A DNA stretch of 33,960 nt from Bacteroidales bacterium (lineage in GTDB: Bacteria > Bacteroidota > Bacteroidia > Bacteroidales > JAADGE01): contig JAOZLS010000008.1 in the NCBI GenBank assembly GCA_029934705.1, forward strand, positions 1 through 33,960, given 5' to 3'. The notes below the pieces were generated by a model. The model did not search any database. It was not told the DNA's origin and saw nothing but the letters and a program-made list of their open reading frames with translations. Shown here piece by piece: positions 33,301 through 33,960 of this stretch (its first letter is position 1; every line of letters begins with the position of its first letter). A program made the translations under genes and the position numbers.

Positions 33301-33960
33301 TTTTGGGAATTTTTGTCAACATCCAGACTATATAGGAACAGCTTATATTAATGTAACACCTTATAACTCATGTGGTGTAGGCGTAGAATCCGAAGCTTTT
33401 GAAATTAATATAAATGAATCGTTGAATGTTACTATTTCGTTGTATAATGATATAGAGATTGATGATGGTTCTATTGAACTAACAGGAGGGCTTCCTCTGG
33501 GTGGAATTTATTCGGGAAACGGCGTAAACAATGGCTATTTTGATCCTGAGATAGCAGGATTAGGTAACCATGTAATAACTTACACATATTCTGCAGGAAA
33601 TTCTTGCAACGATTTTGCTCAAACTTCTATTAATGTTGTAGAAGATTCTAAAGTTTCTGATGTTTCAAATGAAACAGTAATAATATATCCAAATCCAACA
33701 ACTGGTAGCTTCTATGTGAAAATTGACTCAAAAGAAAGAGGTCTTAAATTGAATATTATTAATTCTCTTGGAGTTTTGGTTCTTCAAAAGGACATAAAGT
33801 TAAATAAATCTCGAAAAACCAACGTTGATTTAAGTAGTTTTGCAAAAGGAATAATAACTCCAAGTCATACAACACACATAAACTACTGCCACACTCCAAC
33901 AAGATTTCTTTGGGATAGCTTCCATTCATACTTAAAAAACCAAAAATTAAATCCAATAAC
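30395..33960 (+). CDS. BNR/sialidase-repeat protein with FN3, GEVED and T9SS sorting domain (runs off right edge)
   Basis: The frame is open from the ATG at 30395 to the edge (1188 codons). It has a signal peptide (ending LFAQ) and a pro-region, then a sialidase-like propeller with five Asp-box motifs between about residues 175 and 445 (SEDNGITW, SNNGGISY, SIDGGQSF, SEDGGTNW, SYDAGETW). FN3-like (about 502-584), GEVED domain (635-774; GVWIDINHDGDFDDANE ... GEVEDYIINI), PKD/Ig-like domains and a sorting domain from about 1097 (IIYPNPTTGSF, NVDLSSFAKG) follow. The arginine triad of true sialidases cannot be placed, so hydrolase activity is unproven. After AKG at about 33850 the expected GIY-strand is replaced by unrelated sequence (ITPSHTTHINYCHTPTRF), which stays open to the edge. 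The gene may be interrupted there. Confidence 0.83.
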   Translation, partial: MKKIILTLIVISLFATFQLFAQKWDKKNITKNGNVDLLIDSKAYWQRLADAGLVPYNPIIKIPNAIYKTSKINAKSVKTEDSPDVPVDEPGTSFQSENSIFVSPIDNSYVMNSNNSTTVGLDIYGANFFYSDNMGAEWNGTEQGVGGDNSGDPATAIGLDGRMYVGFIHNNRGQGVSYSEDNGITWTSVVAGDPPPVGSNNLLDKNHLWIDNSPTSPYVGNVYDAWTPFGNDNNRNIELVYSNNGGISYSTPINISSGVNTGGLNQGVNLQTGPNGEVYAVWSIYDLSNADESAIGMAKSIDGGQSFAPAYRIIDNIRGIRKTGVLKNMRVNSFPVMAVDISEGVFNGNIYVVWSNIGTPNVNTGTNVSIYMIKSEDGGTNWSLPIRVNQGVFQEGKESYQPWITCDPVTGTLSVVFYDDRNVSSQQVETWVANSYDAGETWEDFRISDVAFTPSGIPNMAANYMGDYLGISARGGKVYPVWTDNREGTFMSYVSPFETNSRARPTNLQIVLLHETGSVELNWDFDNAKSFQYFSIYRDDVYLGTSTDTYFSDLLPIYGKYEYKIYAVFEDGESFPAKNNITYGNYEISATNELHESLLINQSSVRTISVTNNGTIPVTYNVISEIISAKNITNYCTASGGGEYEYISGIQFGDINNIGTGSNNYTFYSTLSTNVTAGNTYPIGISVGEIDSNDDIGVWIDINHDGDFDDANENVICEVGIGNAGTYNYNLTIPESAVGGETVMRVRLKCNDIDCGNPCGETPYGEVEDYIININSWLETNSITETLYPGENSQILVHFFSQDLTSGNYSANINLLSYETDENLYTIPITLTVNNSIELQSLPTAENSLLCSGNETSLYANARGGSGTYTYSWSSSPAGFTSSNANPIVSPSENMIYHVTVSDGLASVTEDVSLVMASTPEQPAQPIGLGFLCKNSSNVLYQITEVSDAQYYQWSVFPTEAGSFTGENIFGNFCQHPDYIGTAYINVTPYNSCGVGVESEAFEININESLNVTISLYNDIEIDDGSIELTGGLPLGGIYSGNGVNNGYFDPEIAGLGNHVITYTYSAGNSCNDFAQTSINVVEDSKVSDVSNETVIIYPNPTTGSFYVKIDSKERGLKLNIINSLGVLVLQKDIKLNKSRKTNVDLSSFAKGIITPSHTTHINYCHTPTRFLWDSFHSYLKNQKLNPI
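33851..33960. other. Sequence of unknown origin replacing the end of a sorting domain
   Basis: From about 33851 the conserved last strands of the sorting domain stop and sequence with no likeness to it begins, on either strand and in any frame. It could be the edge of an inserted mobile element, a rearrangement or an assembly junction. No terminal repeat or transposase can be confirmed in the 110 bases available. Confidence 0.4.

Noticed and set aside
33759-33956. Minus-strand frame of 65 codons at the right edge, considered as a transposase end
   Set aside because: It crosses the break at 33851 into the antisense of the sorting domain and shows no transposase motif. The foreign sequence is too short to classify.

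Overview
This AT-rich window looks like a surface and secretome island of a member of the Bacteroidota. Three things point there. Nine of the large proteins end in, or run towards, a type IX secretion system (T9SS) type A sorting domain (FPNPSNG ... DITGK ... GIYFI ... K.I..). Promoters fit the Bacteroidota pattern TTTG-N19/20-TAnnTTTG. Genes lack Shine-Dalgarno sites and start after A/T-rich leaders such as aattATG. The genus cannot be told from the sequence; a Bacteroidales/Marinilabiliales-like or flavobacterial environmental organism would fit. I see no tRNA, rRNA, CRISPR array, complete insertion sequence or T9SS machinery gene (por/gld/spr), so this is a cargo cluster.

Layout. 1-2206 (minus, cut by the window edge) is a secreted tail-fibre-like protein with a C-terminal S74 self-cleaving chaperone domain. 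2565-12010 (minus) is an apparent operon: a 56-residue charged protein first, then three T9SS cargo proteins (two parallel beta-helix proteins and one adhesin-like protein), closed by an intrinsic terminator. Both minus-strand promoters carry the same pair of sites 31 bp apart. In the middle lie a fragment of a LuxR-type helix-turn-helix regulator (12200-12403, minus) and an intact membrane-anchored TPR-AraC regulator (12444-14120, plus). To the right everything is on the plus strand: two T9SS cargo proteins (14335-18248), a tandem trio of Fibrobacter-type major paralogous (FISUMP) domain proteins (18450-21235), an FG-GAP/ASPIC-UnbV protein (21340-23148), a 1324-residue multidomain protein with two nearly identical Ig-like repeats (23362-27336), an adhesin-like protein (27603-30014) and a sialidase/BNR-repeat protein with a GEVED domain (30395 to the edge).

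How it may work together: most products are predicted to be exported by Sec and then sorted to the surface or medium by T9SS, with the TPR-AraC protein a plausible but unproven local regulator. The cargo genes are mosaics of shared parts (choice-of-anchor J/adhesin, CARDB-like, propeller-like, sorting domain). The most unusual features are short palindromic elements sitting in frame at the same loop of three sorting domains, the paired promoter sites, two nested inverted-repeat elements between genes, and a sorting domain on the right edge whose end is replaced by unrelated sequence.
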